Shown here: one piece after another, positions 16,943 to 25,025 of the stretch
Position numbering within the stretch: position 1 is the first letter of the stretch
Layout of the letters: every line of letters starts with the position of its first letter
From: a virus
Direction: 5' to 3' (one strand)
Length of the DNA stretch: 60,347 nt
IMG/VR virus record: IMGVR_UViG_3300045107_000842
Span: 1 to 60,347 of that record
Notes under the pieces: generated by a model
Seen by the model: only the letters and a program-made list of their open reading frames with translations
Told to the model about the DNA's origin: nothing
Databases searched by the model: none
Translations under genes and position numbers: made by a program

Positions 16943-17204
16943 GGTCGGCGCAGGCCTGCCGCTCGATCCGGTCCTTGCGCTTCGAGGCAGCCAGCTCCTG
17001 CCAGGCCATGTTCCAGACCGCGTCCGGGCCGCCGGCGCAGAGCGGCCAGAGATGATCGACCACCCAGCCAGGGCAGGCTCCGGTGGTCCGCTGCGTCGAC
17101 GGGCAGGGATGGTCCTTGCGAAAGGCACGGACGACCGCAGGGTCGCGGGCGAACGCCGGCGCCGCGGCGAGCAGGATCAGGAGCGCGGCTGCGCCTCTCA
17201 GCAT
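16917..17204 (-). CDS. Secreted HNH-nuclease-like protein
   Basis: A 95-residue protein from ATG 17204, with an upstream in-frame GTG at 17222 as alternative. It has a clean signal peptide (MLRGAAALLILLAAAPAFA). The mature region contains CPGWVVDHLWPLCAGGPDA and NMAWQ, the DH...N arrangement of HNH-fold nucleases, plus cysteines that could form a disulphide or zinc site. Periplasmic HNH-like proteins of this type are common but poorly characterised. In this accessory island it might degrade incoming or released DNA. It is convergent with the zinc-ribbon gene. Confidence 0.65.
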   Translation of the reverse strand: MLRGAAALLILLAAAPAFARDPAVVRAFRKDHPCPSTQRTTGACPGWVVDHLWPLCAGGPDAVWNMAWQELAASKRKDRIERQACADLKKACSRP

Positions 17205-17246
17205 GGATGCATGCCATAGCACGGCAGTGGGGAAAGGGAACGGGGG

Positions 17247-17492
17247 ATGATTGCAACCAAGGCGATTGGCGCTCTATGCGCGATCCTTCTGCTGTCGGCC
17301 TGCACGCAAACCCAATGGGTCAAGAGCGGGACAACATCGGCCCAGACGGACGCCGACACCAGCGCCTGCAGGCGGGTCGCCGGCCAGGACGGCTTCATCA
17401 CCGTGTATCAGAACGACTACGAGCTGGCCGACGCCGAGAGCCGATTCCGGGACTGCATGAAGGGCCGCGGCTACGCCGACCAGGGTCACTAG
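17247..17492 (+). CDS. Small lipoprotein
   Basis: An 81-residue protein with a lipoprotein signal ending in the lipobox LLSAC (Cys19). The mature part contains two more cysteines (ACRRVAG and DCMKGRGY). The C-terminal FRDCMKGRGY motif is frequent in small alphaproteobacterial lipoproteins of unknown role. It is divergent from the HNH-like gene with only ~40 bases between starts, so the two probably share a promoter region. Plus-strand orientation inside the late operon suggests expression from the lysogen. Confidence 0.65.
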   Translation: MIATKAIGALCAILLLSACTQTQWVKSGTTSAQTDADTSACRRVAGQDGFITVYQNDYELADAESRFRDCMKGRGYADQGH

Positions 17493-17500
17493 AGGCATGG

Positions 17501-17586
17501 CGGAAGGGGTGGGATTTGAACCCACGGACCGTGGTTAGGCCTCCGGTGTTCGGGACCGGTGCAATCAGCCGCTCTGCCACCCTTCC
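17501..17586 (-). tRNA. tRNA-Ser(CGA), phage-encoded
   Basis: On the minus strand the acceptor arms GGAAGGG (17580-17586) and CCCTTCC (17502-17508) pair. The anticodon stem CCGGT/ACCGG encloses loop CCCGAAC with anticodon CGA (plus-strand 17550-17552), reading UCG. A long variable arm, typical of class II tRNA-Ser, and a GTTCAAATC T-loop follow, and CCA is encoded at 17498-17500. It lies inside the tail operon, within an accessory island, rather than at an attachment site. Confidence 0.93.
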
Positions 17587-17591
17587 TGGGA

Positions 17592-17885
17592 TCACCGCCG
17601 CGGCGCCCTGCCCTTCTCCGCGTGCCGGCGGTTGTCGCAGGCCGGGCAGAGCGTCCGCAGGTTGCCGGGGTCGTCCGTTCCGCCGTCCTTGACCTCGACG
17701 ATGTGGTCGACGCGCAGCCGGCCGCCCTTGTGGCCGCAGAGGACGCAGGCATGGCCGTCGCGCTCCAGCACGACCTGGCGGGTCCTTTCCCATCCGGCGG
17801 TGTGGTAGCGCGCGTGGGCCGGGTCGGCCGGCTTCTGGTAGGGGCGCCAGCCGGCGGGGCGGTGGCGGGGCGGTGCGACGGCCAT
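17592..17885 (-). CDS. HNH endonuclease
   Basis: A 97-residue protein from ATG 17885, overlapping the GT chaperone stop as ATGA. It shows the full HNH layout: WERTRQVVLERDGHACVLCG, then VDHIVEVKDGG (His-Asp metal site), NLRTLCPACDNRRH. The two CxxC pairs bind structural zinc. Phages usually carry HNH genes beside terminase; here it sits directly after the tail chaperones, next to a tRNA gene. It may be a homing-type passenger or a packaging factor. Confidence 0.85.
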   Translation of the reverse strand: MAVAPPRHRPAGWRPYQKPADPAHARYHTAGWERTRQVVLERDGHACVLCGHKGGRLRVDHIVEVKDGGTDDPGNLRTLCPACDNRRHAEKGRAPRR

Positions 17886-18232
17886 CAGCGCTTCCCCTCG
17901 AACGCCTTGCGGATCTTCGCACTGAGGGAAGCCGCGGCCCGACGCTTGCGGCTTGCCGCGACCTGCTCGGCGGGCTGGACGATCTGCGGCATGAAGTCGG
18001 CCGGCGCGTAGGGATCGGCGTCCTTCGGACGATGGATGTTGGCCAGCGTGCTGGCGACGATGCCGACCGCAAGCGCCTCGGCCGGCGGGCCGAACGGCTC
18101 GATGGCCTCGTAGGCCATCCACTCCGCGAGCTCCCGGCTCGAGCAGCGGCGGAGCAGCTCGGCCACCGTAGTGCCGAGCTGCAGCGCCAGGCGGAAATAG
18201 AACCGCCGCTCGGGCCGGGTCAGGAGTTTTTT
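17885..18232 (-). CDS. Tail assembly chaperone T portion, made by -1 frameshift (GT fusion)
   Basis: This frame has no convincing start of its own. It continues the upstream chaperone after a -1 slip on A AAA AAC and begins KKLLTRPERRFYFRLAL. It contains LGTTVAELLRRCSSRELAEW, a pattern typical of lambda gpT-like or DUF4035 minor tail chaperones, and ends with a basic tail. The G-GT pair escorts the tape-measure protein during tail-tube assembly. The full fusion runs from 18582 to 17885, about 232 residues. Confidence 0.85.
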   Translation of the reverse strand, partial: KKLLTRPERRFYFRLALQLGTTVAELLRRCSSRELAEWMAYEAIEPFGPPAEALAVGIVASTLANIHRPKDADPYAPADFMPQIVQPAEQVAASRKRRAAASLSAKIRKAFEGKR

Positions 18233-18582
18233 GCGAGGTCCTTGACGTCCTGCCGGGTGAGCCCGTTGAGCCGCGCCGCGGCCGTGAACAGGCGGTCGAG
18301 CGCCCGGGCCGACTTGGACCCGAGCGCGTCGGCATCCTCGTCGGCGAACAGGCGAACGCCGTTCGCGTCGACGGCGGTCAGCACCACGAGCCGGGCCCGG
18401 ATGTTCTCGACGGTGCGCCCGGCGCCGGCGCCCATCATCGCCTGCTCCCAGGCGTCGCGCTCCGCGCCGGTGAAGGAGCGGATCCAGACCGAGCCGCCGC
18501 CCCACTCGGGCACGGCGACCTCGACCTTGGGCAGGTCGTCGGCGGCGAGGATCGCCTCGCGCGTCAGCACGCCGCCGCTCAC
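18220..18582 (-). CDS. Tail assembly chaperone (G-like)
   Basis: A 120-residue protein, the G-like partner of the frameshift pair. It is an alpha-helical protein (EAILAADDLPKVEVAVPEWG, then FTGAERDAWEQAMM) with a C-terminal RLNGLTRQDVKDLAKNS leading into the slippery sequence. It overlaps the tail tube gene by four bases. Most ribosomes would stop here and a minority would make the GT fusion. It is separated from the tape measure by the accessory island. Confidence 0.85.
   Translation of the reverse strand: MSGGVLTREAILAADDLPKVEVAVPEWGGGSVWIRSFTGAERDAWEQAMMGAGAGRTVENIRARLVVLTAVDANGVRLFADEDADALGSKSARALDRLFTAAARLNGLTRQDVKDLAKNS
18226..18232 (-). other. Programmed -1 ribosomal frameshift slippery site
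   Basis: On the minus strand the heptamer A AAA AAC occurs in the reading phase X XXY YYZ of the upstream chaperone, two codons before its stop (tcc tga). Slipping back one base joins the frame KKLLTRPERR of the T portion. This is the standard signal in siphophage tail chaperones. Confidence 0.9.
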
Positions 18583-18998
18583 TGCCAGGTGACCGGGCCG
18601 GTGACACGGAGCTTGATCGACAGCCGGATGGCGTCGTCGACCTTGCCCTTGATGCTGAACTCCTTGACGATCGCCGTGAAGCTCAGCGTCGTCGGGCCGG
18701 CGTCGGTCAGCAGCAGCCTGAAGTTGCGCCGCGTGCGGTTGTCGCGGTCGGTGCGCAGGCCGACCTGGCCGGTGTCCGACGGGATCAGGTTGGCGGTGAA
18801 GTCGAACTCGCCCTCGTCCTTCAGGCCGAGCAGGAACTCCTTGGCGGAGCTCGACAGGCTGGTGACGTCGATCTCGGCCGCGCTGCCGCCCGGGCCGTCG
18901 AACGTCATGATCTCGGCGATGGCGGAGAAGATCTCCGGCGTGGCGCCGTTCCCGCGCTGCAGGACGACGCCCTGGGTCTGCAGGGCATTCGAGGCCAT
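18579..18998 (-). CDS. Major tail tube protein
   Basis: A 139-residue protein with the tail-tube pattern: EIDVTSLSSSAKEFLLGLKD near residue 45, then GEFDFTANLIPSDTGQ and a beta-rich C-terminus (TLSFTAIVKEFSIKG, IKLRVTGPV). This matches the lambda gpV-like/HK97-type tube family. It lies immediately upstream of the G/GT chaperones, as is standard. It polymerises into hexameric rings around the tape measure. Confidence 0.85.
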   Translation of the reverse strand: MASNALQTQGVVLQRGNGATPEIFSAIAEIMTFDGPGGSAAEIDVTSLSSSAKEFLLGLKDEGEFDFTANLIPSDTGQVGLRTDRDNRTRRNFRLLLTDAGPTTLSFTAIVKEFSIKGKVDDAIRLSIKLRVTGPVTWQ

Positions 18999-19053
18999 CG
19001 GGGGGCTGCTCCAGATGTCAGGGATCAGGGATCGGCGGATCGGCGGCTGGCGG

Positions 19054-19560
19054 TCAGGCCGAGGTGCCGATGATCACGATGTCGTAGGTCACCCCGGTGG
19101 TGCCGCCGCTGTTGGCGACCTTCAGGATGTCGCCGGTCGAGGCGGTGACCGCATAGCCGGAGCCCTGCGGGTCGACCAGGAGGAAGACCCCGCCGGGACG
19201 GATGTTGATCTTGTCCGTGGTGTCGGCGACCCAGTTGACGAAGCCGTTCGACGCGGCACCGCCGACCACCACGTCGTTGGTGTTGCCCGCGGCCGCCTTG
19301 ATGTAGATCGCCTTGATCTTGACGAAGGTCAGCGTGGCGCCGAAGGCGTCCGCCAGCACGCCGGCGAGGTCGAGGTTCTCCGAGCTGCTGGCGGCAATCG
19401 TGCGGGTGTCGGAGAAGACCAGGTCGGCCTGGCCGTTGCCGGTGCCCGAGGACAGCGACAGCGCGTTCTTGATCGCGTGGGCCGCGATCGGCGTGGTCAG
19501 GTCGAGCGCGGCCTGGTAGGCGGCCGCGACGTTGACGGCGATGTCGGTCTGCAGGCTCAT
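19054..19560 (-). CDS. Conserved phage structural protein
   Basis: A 168-residue protein from ATG 19560. The blocks MSLQTDIAVNVAAAYQAALD, ENLDLAGVLADAFGATLTF and GGVFLLVDPQGSGYAV are ones I recognise from a conserved virion-protein family without assigned role. It is beta-rich and glycine/threonine-rich in the second half. It lies between tail completion and tail tube genes, so a tail-terminator-associated, decoration or tube-related role is likely. Confidence 0.65.
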   Translation of the reverse strand: MSLQTDIAVNVAAAYQAALDLTTPIAAHAIKNALSLSSGTGNGQADLVFSDTRTIAASSSENLDLAGVLADAFGATLTFVKIKAIYIKAAAGNTNDVVVGGAASNGFVNWVADTTDKINIRPGGVFLLVDPQGSGYAVTASTGDILKVANSGGTTGVTYDIVIIGTSA

Positions 19561-19571
19561 GGGGTGCTCCC

Positions 19572-19985
19572 CTATTCCGAATGCCAGACGAGGAAATCGA
19601 TCGAGACGCGGTGCAGCAGCTCCGGCGCCTCGTAGAGATCCCGGCGATCCTCGAAGAGGATCGAGCGGACGATGGTGGTATCGGCGGCCGCCGTGTCGCC
19701 GCGGTAGCCGTCGAGGCAGGCGCGGATCGCGGCGCCCAGCGACTTGGCGACGCCGCGCCGGTCGGCCCAGGCATCGACCTGGTAGCGCGAGCGCATCAGG
19801 TTGGACGGCCCGCGCAGATGCTGGCCCGCATCGAGGGCCGAGATCTCCTGGAAGGTCACGAAGGGCTTGGCCACGTCGCCCGGCGCGACGACGGCGTAGA
19901 CGCGAACCCCGACGAGCGCGGCGACCGCCGCGTCGGCCTTCAGCCGGGCGCCCAGCGCCTCCTCGATGTCGGAGGGCGCGTTCAC
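19572..19985 (-). CDS. Tail completion/terminator-like protein (DUF3168)
   Basis: A 137-residue protein starting at GTG 19985 (GTGA overlap with the HK97 gp10-like gene). It has the DUF3168 pattern: IEEALGARLKADAAVAALVG, PFVTFQEISALDAG, RYQVDAWADRR and a C-terminal SIDFLVWH. Such proteins form the tail-terminator ring, related to lambda gpU and SPP1 gp17. Order and spacing in the operon agree. Confidence 0.85.
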   Translation of the reverse strand: MNAPSDIEEALGARLKADAAVAALVGVRVYAVVAPGDVAKPFVTFQEISALDAGQHLRGPSNLMRSRYQVDAWADRRGVAKSLGAAIRACLDGYRGDTAAADTTIVRSILFEDRRDLYEAPELLHRVSIDFLVWHSE

Positions 19986-20446
19986 TTGCTGCCGGCCAGC
20001 TTGCGGAACGCAGCCTCGATGCGCGGGCCCATGTCGGCGCCGATGGCCTGTACGGCCTCGTCGCCCTTGGCGTCGAGCGCCGGGCGGGCGAAGGGCCGTG
20101 CCGGCTCGTGCCGGGTGCCGAACTCCAAGAAGCTGGCGTAATAGGCTCGGCGATTCGGGCCGATGCCGACCGCCAGCGTGGCCAGCGCCGCGTCGAGGCC
20201 GCGCTTGATGCGCACGCCGATGCTGGCGCGCAGATAGCCCGGCAGCCGCCCGGTCTTGGCATTCTTGCCCATTTTCTTCACCCGCCCGTCCTGGCGGACC
20301 GGCGCGCGCGCCTTCATCTCGTCGGCGATGATCCGGGCGCCCTTGCGCAGCGACTGCTCGGCCACCTTCCTGGCGACCTCGTCCGGCAGCTCCTTGAGGG
20401 CTTTCTCCAGGCCGTCGAAGCCGGTCAGCTTGAGGAACTCGCTCAT
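19982..20446 (-). CDS. HK97 gp10-like tail component
   Basis: A 154-residue protein with FLKLTGFDGLEKALKELPDE, VAEQSLRKGARIIADEMKAR, a basic middle region and RRAYYASFLEFGTRHEPARP, the diagnostic HK97-gp10 motif set. It belongs to the head-tail connection/tail completion set and is coupled to both neighbours by short overlaps. Confidence 0.9.
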   Translation of the reverse strand: MSEFLKLTGFDGLEKALKELPDEVARKVAEQSLRKGARIIADEMKARAPVRQDGRVKKMGKNAKTGRLPGYLRASIGVRIKRGLDAALATLAVGIGPNRRAYYASFLEFGTRHEPARPFARPALDAKGDEAVQAIGADMGPRIEAAFRKLAGSK

Positions 20447-20808
20447 CGCCCCATTCCCGCGCCGCGCACGGCGAGGTTGATCCGCACCAGCACGTCGTCG
20501 ACGCGCACCAGGTCGGGCGCGCGGACGACGCGGTCATAGCCGCGCAGCGTGACGTGATCGCCGGCCTGCGGCGGCCAGCACCATTGCCGGGCGGTCATCT
20601 CGGTCGGCGAGATCACCAGGATGGTGTCGCCCTGGACGGCGAATCCCTCCTGGTCGGCCGGCGTGAAGCCCCGGACGATGGCCCGCAGCTCGACGGTGAG
20701 CGCCACGGTCGCGGCGCCGGGCCCGGCGGTGTCGCGGCGCAGGGTCACCGTCTCGCCGTGAACCGCGAGCTGCCGGTCGAGCGCGGCGATCGCCGCGGCC
20801 GGGGTCAC
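20443..20808 (-). CDS. Head-tail joining protein-like
   Basis: A 121-residue protein from GTG 20808 (GTGA overlap). It is beta-rich with GETVTLRRDTAGPGAATV, DTILVISPTEMTARQW and LVRVDDVLVRINLAVRG, resembling head-closure or stopper proteins of siphophages. Position between the gp6-like connector and gp10-like genes supports this. The exact family is uncertain. Confidence 0.6.
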   Translation of the reverse strand: MTPAAAIAALDRQLAVHGETVTLRRDTAGPGAATVALTVELRAIVRGFTPADQEGFAVQGDTILVISPTEMTARQWCWPPQAGDHVTLRGYDRVVRAPDLVRVDDVLVRINLAVRGAGMGR

Positions 20809-20915
20809 AGCAGCGCCCAGGCGAGCCCGGCCAGGCCGAGCGCCAGCAGCAGGACGGCGGCGACCATGGCGCCGGTGTCGGCCGGCAGCGGCTCGTAGTC
20901 CCTGTCGCAGCGCAT
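20805..20915 (-). CDS. Tiny membrane peptide
   Basis: A 36-residue peptide from ATG 20915, locked between neighbours by ATGA and GTGA overlaps. It has a charged N-terminus and one membrane segment (GAMVAAVLLLALGLAGLAWA). Tiny membrane peptides are rare in neck modules. It could be a small accessory holin or a membrane-remodelling peptide; there is no evidence beyond topology and coupling. Confidence 0.5.
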   Translation of the reverse strand: MRCDRDYEPLPADTGAMVAAVLLLALGLAGLAWALL

Positions 20916-21343
20916 CAGCGGCAGGCGGCGCGCACCGCCAGGACCGTCGAGCCGGCATAGGTGCCGGCGACCACCACCTTGGCACGCAGCCGGTCGCCCA
21001 GCGCGCCGTCGAGGCAGGTGTCGTCGGTCAGCGCGCCGTCGGTGGGGGTGGCGGCCGTGGTCTTCGGCGTCAGGCCGGAAAGGTTGACGACCTTCGCGCC
21101 GCTCGCCGTGGTGAAGGTGACGCAGGCGATGTCGCACCAGCTCGCCCCCTGGTCGAAGCTGGTCTGGACGTAGACCTGGACCTTGGTGCCGCCGGAGCCG
21201 TAGGCGAGCCGCGCCAGCAGGCTGACGGCGGTGAGGCCGTCGAGGTCGTCGACGACGTCGCAGGTCACGGTGCCGGCGCCGGTGATCGCCAGGTCGCTGG
21301 CGCCGGCGTTCTGCGTCAGGGAATAGATGCCGGGCAGGTTCAC
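20915..21343 (-). CDS. Beta-rich phage structural protein
   Basis: A 142-residue protein (MNLPGIYSLTQNAGASDLAI...) made mostly of predicted beta strands, with GTKVQVYVQTSFDQGASWCD and four to five cysteines. It looks like an immunoglobulin- or beta-sandwich-type virion protein, such as a head decoration or neck protein. Overlaps with both neighbours confirm its reading frame. No specific family is assigned. Confidence 0.6.
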   Translation of the reverse strand: MNLPGIYSLTQNAGASDLAITGAGTVTCDVVDDLDGLTAVSLLARLAYGSGGTKVQVYVQTSFDQGASWCDIACVTFTTASGAKVVNLSGLTPKTTAATPTDGALTDDTCLDGALGDRLRAKVVVAGTYAGSTVLAVRAACR

Positions 21344-21996
21344 AGCGGCACCCTCCGATAGTTGTCCAGCACGGCGGCGACGGTGTCGGGAATGCCGCCG
21401 GTCCCGCCGCCGGGCATGCCGATCTGGTAGGCGAAGTCGCCGACGCCGGCGACGCTCTCGCTGCGCAGCGCCGGGTCGCGGCCGCGGGCGAACCAGCGGG
21501 CCTTGACCAGGTCGAGGCAGGCGCGCTCGAGCTCGTCGGGCAGGCCGGTGACCATGACGTAGCCGCCGGTGTAGGTGACGGCGATCGGCGCCGGCGCCCA
21601 GGAGGCGCGGTTGCCGTCCGAATCGAGCCGCCAGAGCCGGCCGCTATCCTCGTCGAGCTCCCAGTCGGCCGTGGTCAGCGTGGTGCCGTCCTCGACCACC
21701 GAGGCGACCGCCGTCACCGGCGGCCGGCTGAGCAGCAGCAGCTCGACCCGCTGCACGACGCCGCCATAGGTGACCCGATGGCGTGGCGGCCGGAAGCGGT
21801 CGGTGACGGTGGCCTGCGCCAGGTCGCGGTTGCAGTAGCGCACGATGTCGCCGCTGGCCTGGCGGATGTAGCGGGCCAGCGTCTCGTCCTGGGCGGCGTC
21901 GGTCAGCAGCAGCTCCTCCCGCGCGGTCGCCAGCGTGGTCATCTCGACCGAGGCCGCGTCGGTGACGGTGACGGTGGTCCAGGGGGAGAGATTCAT
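21340..21996 (-). CDS. Head-tail connector (gp6/DnaT-like adaptor)
   Basis: A 218-residue protein with AREELLLTDAAQDETLARYI, ASGDIVRYCNRDLAQATV, VTYTGGYVMV and PDELERACLDLVKARWFARG. This is the typical order of HK97 gp6-like connector proteins, with an N-terminal helical bundle, a beta middle and C-terminal helices. It forms a ring below the portal. It lies downstream of capsid genes and upstream of neck proteins as expected. Confidence 0.85.
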   Translation of the reverse strand: MNLSPWTTVTVTDAASVEMTTLATAREELLLTDAAQDETLARYIRQASGDIVRYCNRDLAQATVTDRFRPPRHRVTYGGVVQRVELLLLSRPPVTAVASVVEDGTTLTTADWELDEDSGRLWRLDSDGNRASWAPAPIAVTYTGGYVMVTGLPDELERACLDLVKARWFARGRDPALRSESVAGVGDFAYQIGMPGGGTGGIPDTVAAVLDNYRRVPL

Positions 21997-22208
21997 GCGT
22001 CCCTCGGCTCGGCCGGGCCGCCGCGGCCGCGCGGCCGGGCATGGGCGCCGGCGTCGCGCCCGGACGCCGCGTCGGCGCGGCCGCGCGGGCGTGCGCGGTG
22101 GCTCGGGCTCGGCGACCCCACCGGGGGCAGCGGCGCCGTCGAGCTGACGGCCGGCGGGAAATAGCTGGCCGCGTAGAAGCCGGCCGGGAAGAAGCCGTGC
22201 GCGAACAT
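21993..22208 (-). CDS. Small hypothetical protein with aromatic N-terminus
   Basis: A 71-residue protein from ATG 22208, coupled by ATGA. The N-terminus is aromatic-rich (MFAHGFFPAGFYAASYFPPA), a pattern I know from small neck-region phage proteins, and the remainder is arginine-rich and disordered. Function unknown. Unusual composition makes the C-terminal part less certain, but coupling to both neighbours supports translation. Confidence 0.5.
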   Translation of the reverse strand: MFAHGFFPAGFYAASYFPPAVSSTAPLPPVGSPSPSHRARPRGRADAASGRDAGAHARPRGRGGPAEPRDA

Positions 22209-23041
22209 CAGCTCGGGTCGAGGGTGACGGCGCTGCGGTTGCCGTTGCTGTCGACCGTGGCCGCGATGCGGTTCTTCGTGTCGTTCGTGTCGCGGATGGC
22301 GATCGAGGTCGTGCCGGCGCCGGAGAGCTTTCCCGCGAGCGCCGCCAGCATCAGGCGCCACCCCTGGCGCGGGGTGCGGCCCGTCTCGATGCCGTCCGTG
22401 CGGTCGAGCAGCGCATCGGCGACGCTGTTGCGCTCGCTGCTGGTGAGCGCCATGGCAGAGCCGACGGCGGCCGGGCTGGCCGGCAGGTTGTCGGTCTTCG
22501 CCTTGATGGCGGCAATCGAGCTGTTGTCCGGCGCCGTATAGGAGCCCCCCGCCAGCCGGCTGCTGATCGCGGCGTCGATGTCAGTGACCAACAGCTTGCC
22601 GATGCTGCCGACGGTGGCGAGCGCGGAGGTCAGCGCGTCCCAGATGGCCTGCACGCCGGCGGCGGAGAGCGCGTAGCCGGTCTTGTCGGCGACGCCCTGG
22701 ACCGGCCGGTTGGCGATCGAGAAATGGGCCAGCACGGCGTTGACCGTCTGGCCGTCGATCACGGCGCCGGCCACCATCACGGCATAATCGTGGCCGGCGG
22801 CGTAGAACCCGGCATCCGTGTTGTCGCTGAGATCGATGGCGCAAAGGTGGATCCCGGTGCGACCGTCGAAATCGACGGTGTCGGTGATGCCCGCGGCGCT
22901 CGCCCGTTCCGTCGTCGAGGCGTCCTTGTAGATCTTGATGCCGCCGGCGGTGGCGCGCGTGATCGAGGCACCGGACTGGCCGTTGCTGCCCCAGAGGAAC
23001 CGCACGGTCGCGCCGGCGGCGAGGTCGCCCAGCCAGATCAT
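22208..23041 (-). CDS. Phage structural protein
   Basis: A 277-residue protein. The first ~110 residues form a beta-rich domain (MIWLGDLAAGATVRFLWGSN, TGIHLCAIDLSDNTDAGFY), resembling a small carbohydrate-binding or decoration module. The C-terminal half is helical. I recognise the N-terminal arrangement as common in siphophage virion proteins next to fibre-like genes. It overlaps its neighbours by four bases or less. Confidence 0.6.
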   Translation of the reverse strand: MIWLGDLAAGATVRFLWGSNGQSGASITRATAGGIKIYKDASTTERASAAGITDTVDFDGRTGIHLCAIDLSDNTDAGFYAAGHDYAVMVAGAVIDGQTVNAVLAHFSIANRPVQGVADKTGYALSAAGVQAIWDALTSALATVGSIGKLLVTDIDAAISSRLAGGSYTAPDNSSIAAIKAKTDNLPASPAAVGSAMALTSSERNSVADALLDRTDGIETGRTPRQGWRLMLAALAGKLSGAGTTSIAIRDTNDTKNRIAATVDSNGNRSAVTLDPS

Positions 23042-24453
23042 GCCGCGAGCAGCCCTCCGACCAGGCGCGAGGCGCCAACGGGCGCATTGAGGTAGACGCC
23101 CGGCGCGACGATACGGTCATGCCGCGCGATCTTCGGCGCCGGCGAGAGCGTGACCTTCGGGTCGACATAGACCGTCTGCGACGCCTTCCCAACCTTCACC
23201 GTGCAACGGATGTCGCCGGCCTGCTGCGGGGTGAACGAGACCGACAGCACCTGAGGGCTGCCGGGGCTGCTCGCCCAGGTGGCGCCACTGGCGGTCAGCG
23301 CCGTGCCGGTGGCGAGGTTGTTGGCCTTCGTGCTGGTCGCGAACGACGCTTGCGGGCTGCTGGCGCTCCCGAGATACTCGACCTCAAGCCACACGTCGTC
23401 GTTGTTCAGCGCGCCGCTGGCGACGATCTCGACGGTGGCCGTCACGCTGCTGCCGACCGTGTCGTTCCAGATCGCGATGGGGAAGCTTTCGAAGGGAAAC
23501 ACCCACTTCGCGTTGGCCGTCGAGACGATCTTGTGGCTCAACGCCGTCGTGCCGTCGCTCGCCCCGCCCGAGCGGACGATGGTGGTCTCCTGGACCAGCG
23601 AGCCCTCGTAGCGATAGCGCTCTTGCCGGTAGTTCGTAGCGCCGCTGGCGCAGTTGATGACGTCGGTCGTCGGGCCGCCCTGCCCGACCGGAGTTGCCGC
23701 GACGGTAACGCTGGCCCCGAGCTTGCAGTTGATGAAGGTGAACGCCGTCGGCGGCGCGGTCGGCGCGCCGACGAGCGTCTTGCCGGAGCCGGCATTGCTC
23801 AGGTCGAGGCCGTCGCACACGATGATGCCGGCGTGCGTCGAGGAGTTGAACAGGGTCGTGGGGATCGTTCCCTGAATAGCGTTTGGCGTATTCCTCCAAA
23901 GCACGTTGTTGTTGGCGAACACGATCTTCTGGCTGGTCGAGCCGAAGGTGATCGTGGTGTTGTTGAGGATGGTCTTGAACAGGGACGTGCCGCCGGACCC
24001 GAGGTTGACCGTTGACGATGTGTTCGTGTTGTTCAGGACGAGCGCGCAGGTATCGAACTGGACCGCGCTGCTCGTGCTGCCGGAGAAGATGGTGATGTTG
24101 CCCTGCGTGCTCGAGCTGGACGCATTGAAGGTCACGCCCCAGTAGTAGGCATAGCCGGTGAACGTGATGGACGAGGCGGTGGTCGTGTTGATCTTGGCGC
24201 CGGCCAACAGGCTGGTGTTGATCGGCGAGGCGACCGTGTGATCGACGCTGTAGAAGAAGCAGGGGTTGGCCGGAGTGCCCTTGCTGGCCAGCGTGACGTT
24301 GCCGGCGGTGCTCTCGTTATGGTCGTCGGCGATCCAGAAGCGATCGCCCGCCGCGCTCGCCGTGTTGGCCGCGGTCAGGGTGGTGAACGCATTGGCCCAG
24401 TCGGCACCCGTGCCCGCGCCAGCCGCTCCCGAACGGACGAACCAATCGGTCAT
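23038..24453 (-). CDS. Parallel beta-helix-like virion protein
   Basis: A 471-residue Ser/Thr/Asn/Gly-rich protein. It starts with a WFVRSGAAGAGTGADWANAF block, commonly the opening of right-handed beta-helix pectate-lyase-like or spike domains. Short repeated turns follow (VNLGSGGTSLFKTILNN, VFANNNVLWRNTP). The C-terminal ~150 residues form separate beta domains. It might be a head fibre or a receptor- or polysaccharide-interacting spike. Location in the head/neck module rather than next to the tail tip favours a head-surface fibre. Confidence 0.6.
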   Translation of the reverse strand: MTDWFVRSGAAGAGTGADWANAFTTLTAANTASAAGDRFWIADDHNESTAGNVTLASKGTPANPCFFYSVDHTVASPINTSLLAGAKINTTTASSITFTGYAYYWGVTFNASSSSTQGNITIFSGSTSSAVQFDTCALVLNNTNTSSTVNLGSGGTSLFKTILNNTTITFGSTSQKIVFANNNVLWRNTPNAIQGTIPTTLFNSSTHAGIIVCDGLDLSNAGSGKTLVGAPTAPPTAFTFINCKLGASVTVAATPVGQGGPTTDVINCASGATNYRQERYRYEGSLVQETTIVRSGGASDGTTALSHKIVSTANAKWVFPFESFPIAIWNDTVGSSVTATVEIVASGALNNDDVWLEVEYLGSASSPQASFATSTKANNLATGTALTASGATWASSPGSPQVLSVSFTPQQAGDIRCTVKVGKASQTVYVDPKVTLSPAPKIARHDRIVAPGVYLNAPVGASRLVGGLLAA

Positions 24454-24923
24454 TGCCCGGCACTCGCCCGGATGCTAGCCGCGAGCGCGGCAGCCGGCGC
24501 CAGCTTGTTGGTCCGCAGCGTCGCCGCCTGTCCCGTCGTGATGCCGAAGGCCGACGCCAGCTGCGCGTTGCTCAGCGTGTTCAGGAAATCGCCCACCATC
24601 ACCGCCTGAAGCTGGGTCGCCAGTCCGAAGACCGCCCGAAGCACGAGGAAGTTGGCCGCGGCGGTCGAATAGTTGAGGACCGGGTTGGCCAGCGAGCCGT
24701 TGGCGGCCACGTCGGCGATGTTGCTCGCGATCTCGTTGGCGATCAGGCCGGTGTTGATGTCGGCGACCCGGGCGGTCATCACCGCGGTCGCGTCCTGGCC
24801 ACTCGCCGCCATCCAGGCGAACTCGTAGACAAGCCCGATCTGGTCGGTGTGACGCTCGCGGATCCACCGGCGCCCGTCGGACTGCCTACTGTCCTCGACG
24901 ATGGCGGAAGAGATGATCGCCAT
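24450..24923 (-). CDS. Helical phage structural protein
   Basis: A 157-residue protein. The N-terminal ~50 residues (MAIISSAIVEDSRQSDGRRW, IRERHTDQIGLVYEF) are followed by alanine-rich helices. The first block is reminiscent of a conserved family of small phage virion-associated proteins beside beta-helix genes. It overlaps the beta-helix gene by four bases. No catalytic site is visible. Confidence 0.55.
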   Translation of the reverse strand: MAIISSAIVEDSRQSDGRRWIRERHTDQIGLVYEFAWMAASGQDATAVMTARVADINTGLIANEIASNIADVAANGSLANPVLNYSTAAANFLVLRAVFGLATQLQAVMVGDFLNTLSNAQLASAFGITTGQAATLRTNKLAPAAALAASIRASAGQ

Positions 24924-24929
24924 TACGCC

Positions 24930-25025
24930 TCAAGACGCGCGCAGCAGCCCGGCCAGGCCGAGCAGCAGCAAGGTGGCGATCACCGCGAGGACGCTGCGCA
25001 GCGCATGGCGCTCGAGCGCGGTCAG
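24930..25025 (-). CDS. Possible tiny membrane peptide with CTG start
   Basis: A 31-residue frame beginning at CTG 25025, which overlaps the upstream stop as CTGA, encodes a single membrane helix (SVLAVIATLLLLGLAGLL). It resembles the 36-residue peptide at 20805-20915. A non-standard start makes it uncertain. Confidence 0.25.
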   Translation of the reverse strand: MTALERHALRSVLAVIATLLLLGLAGLLRAS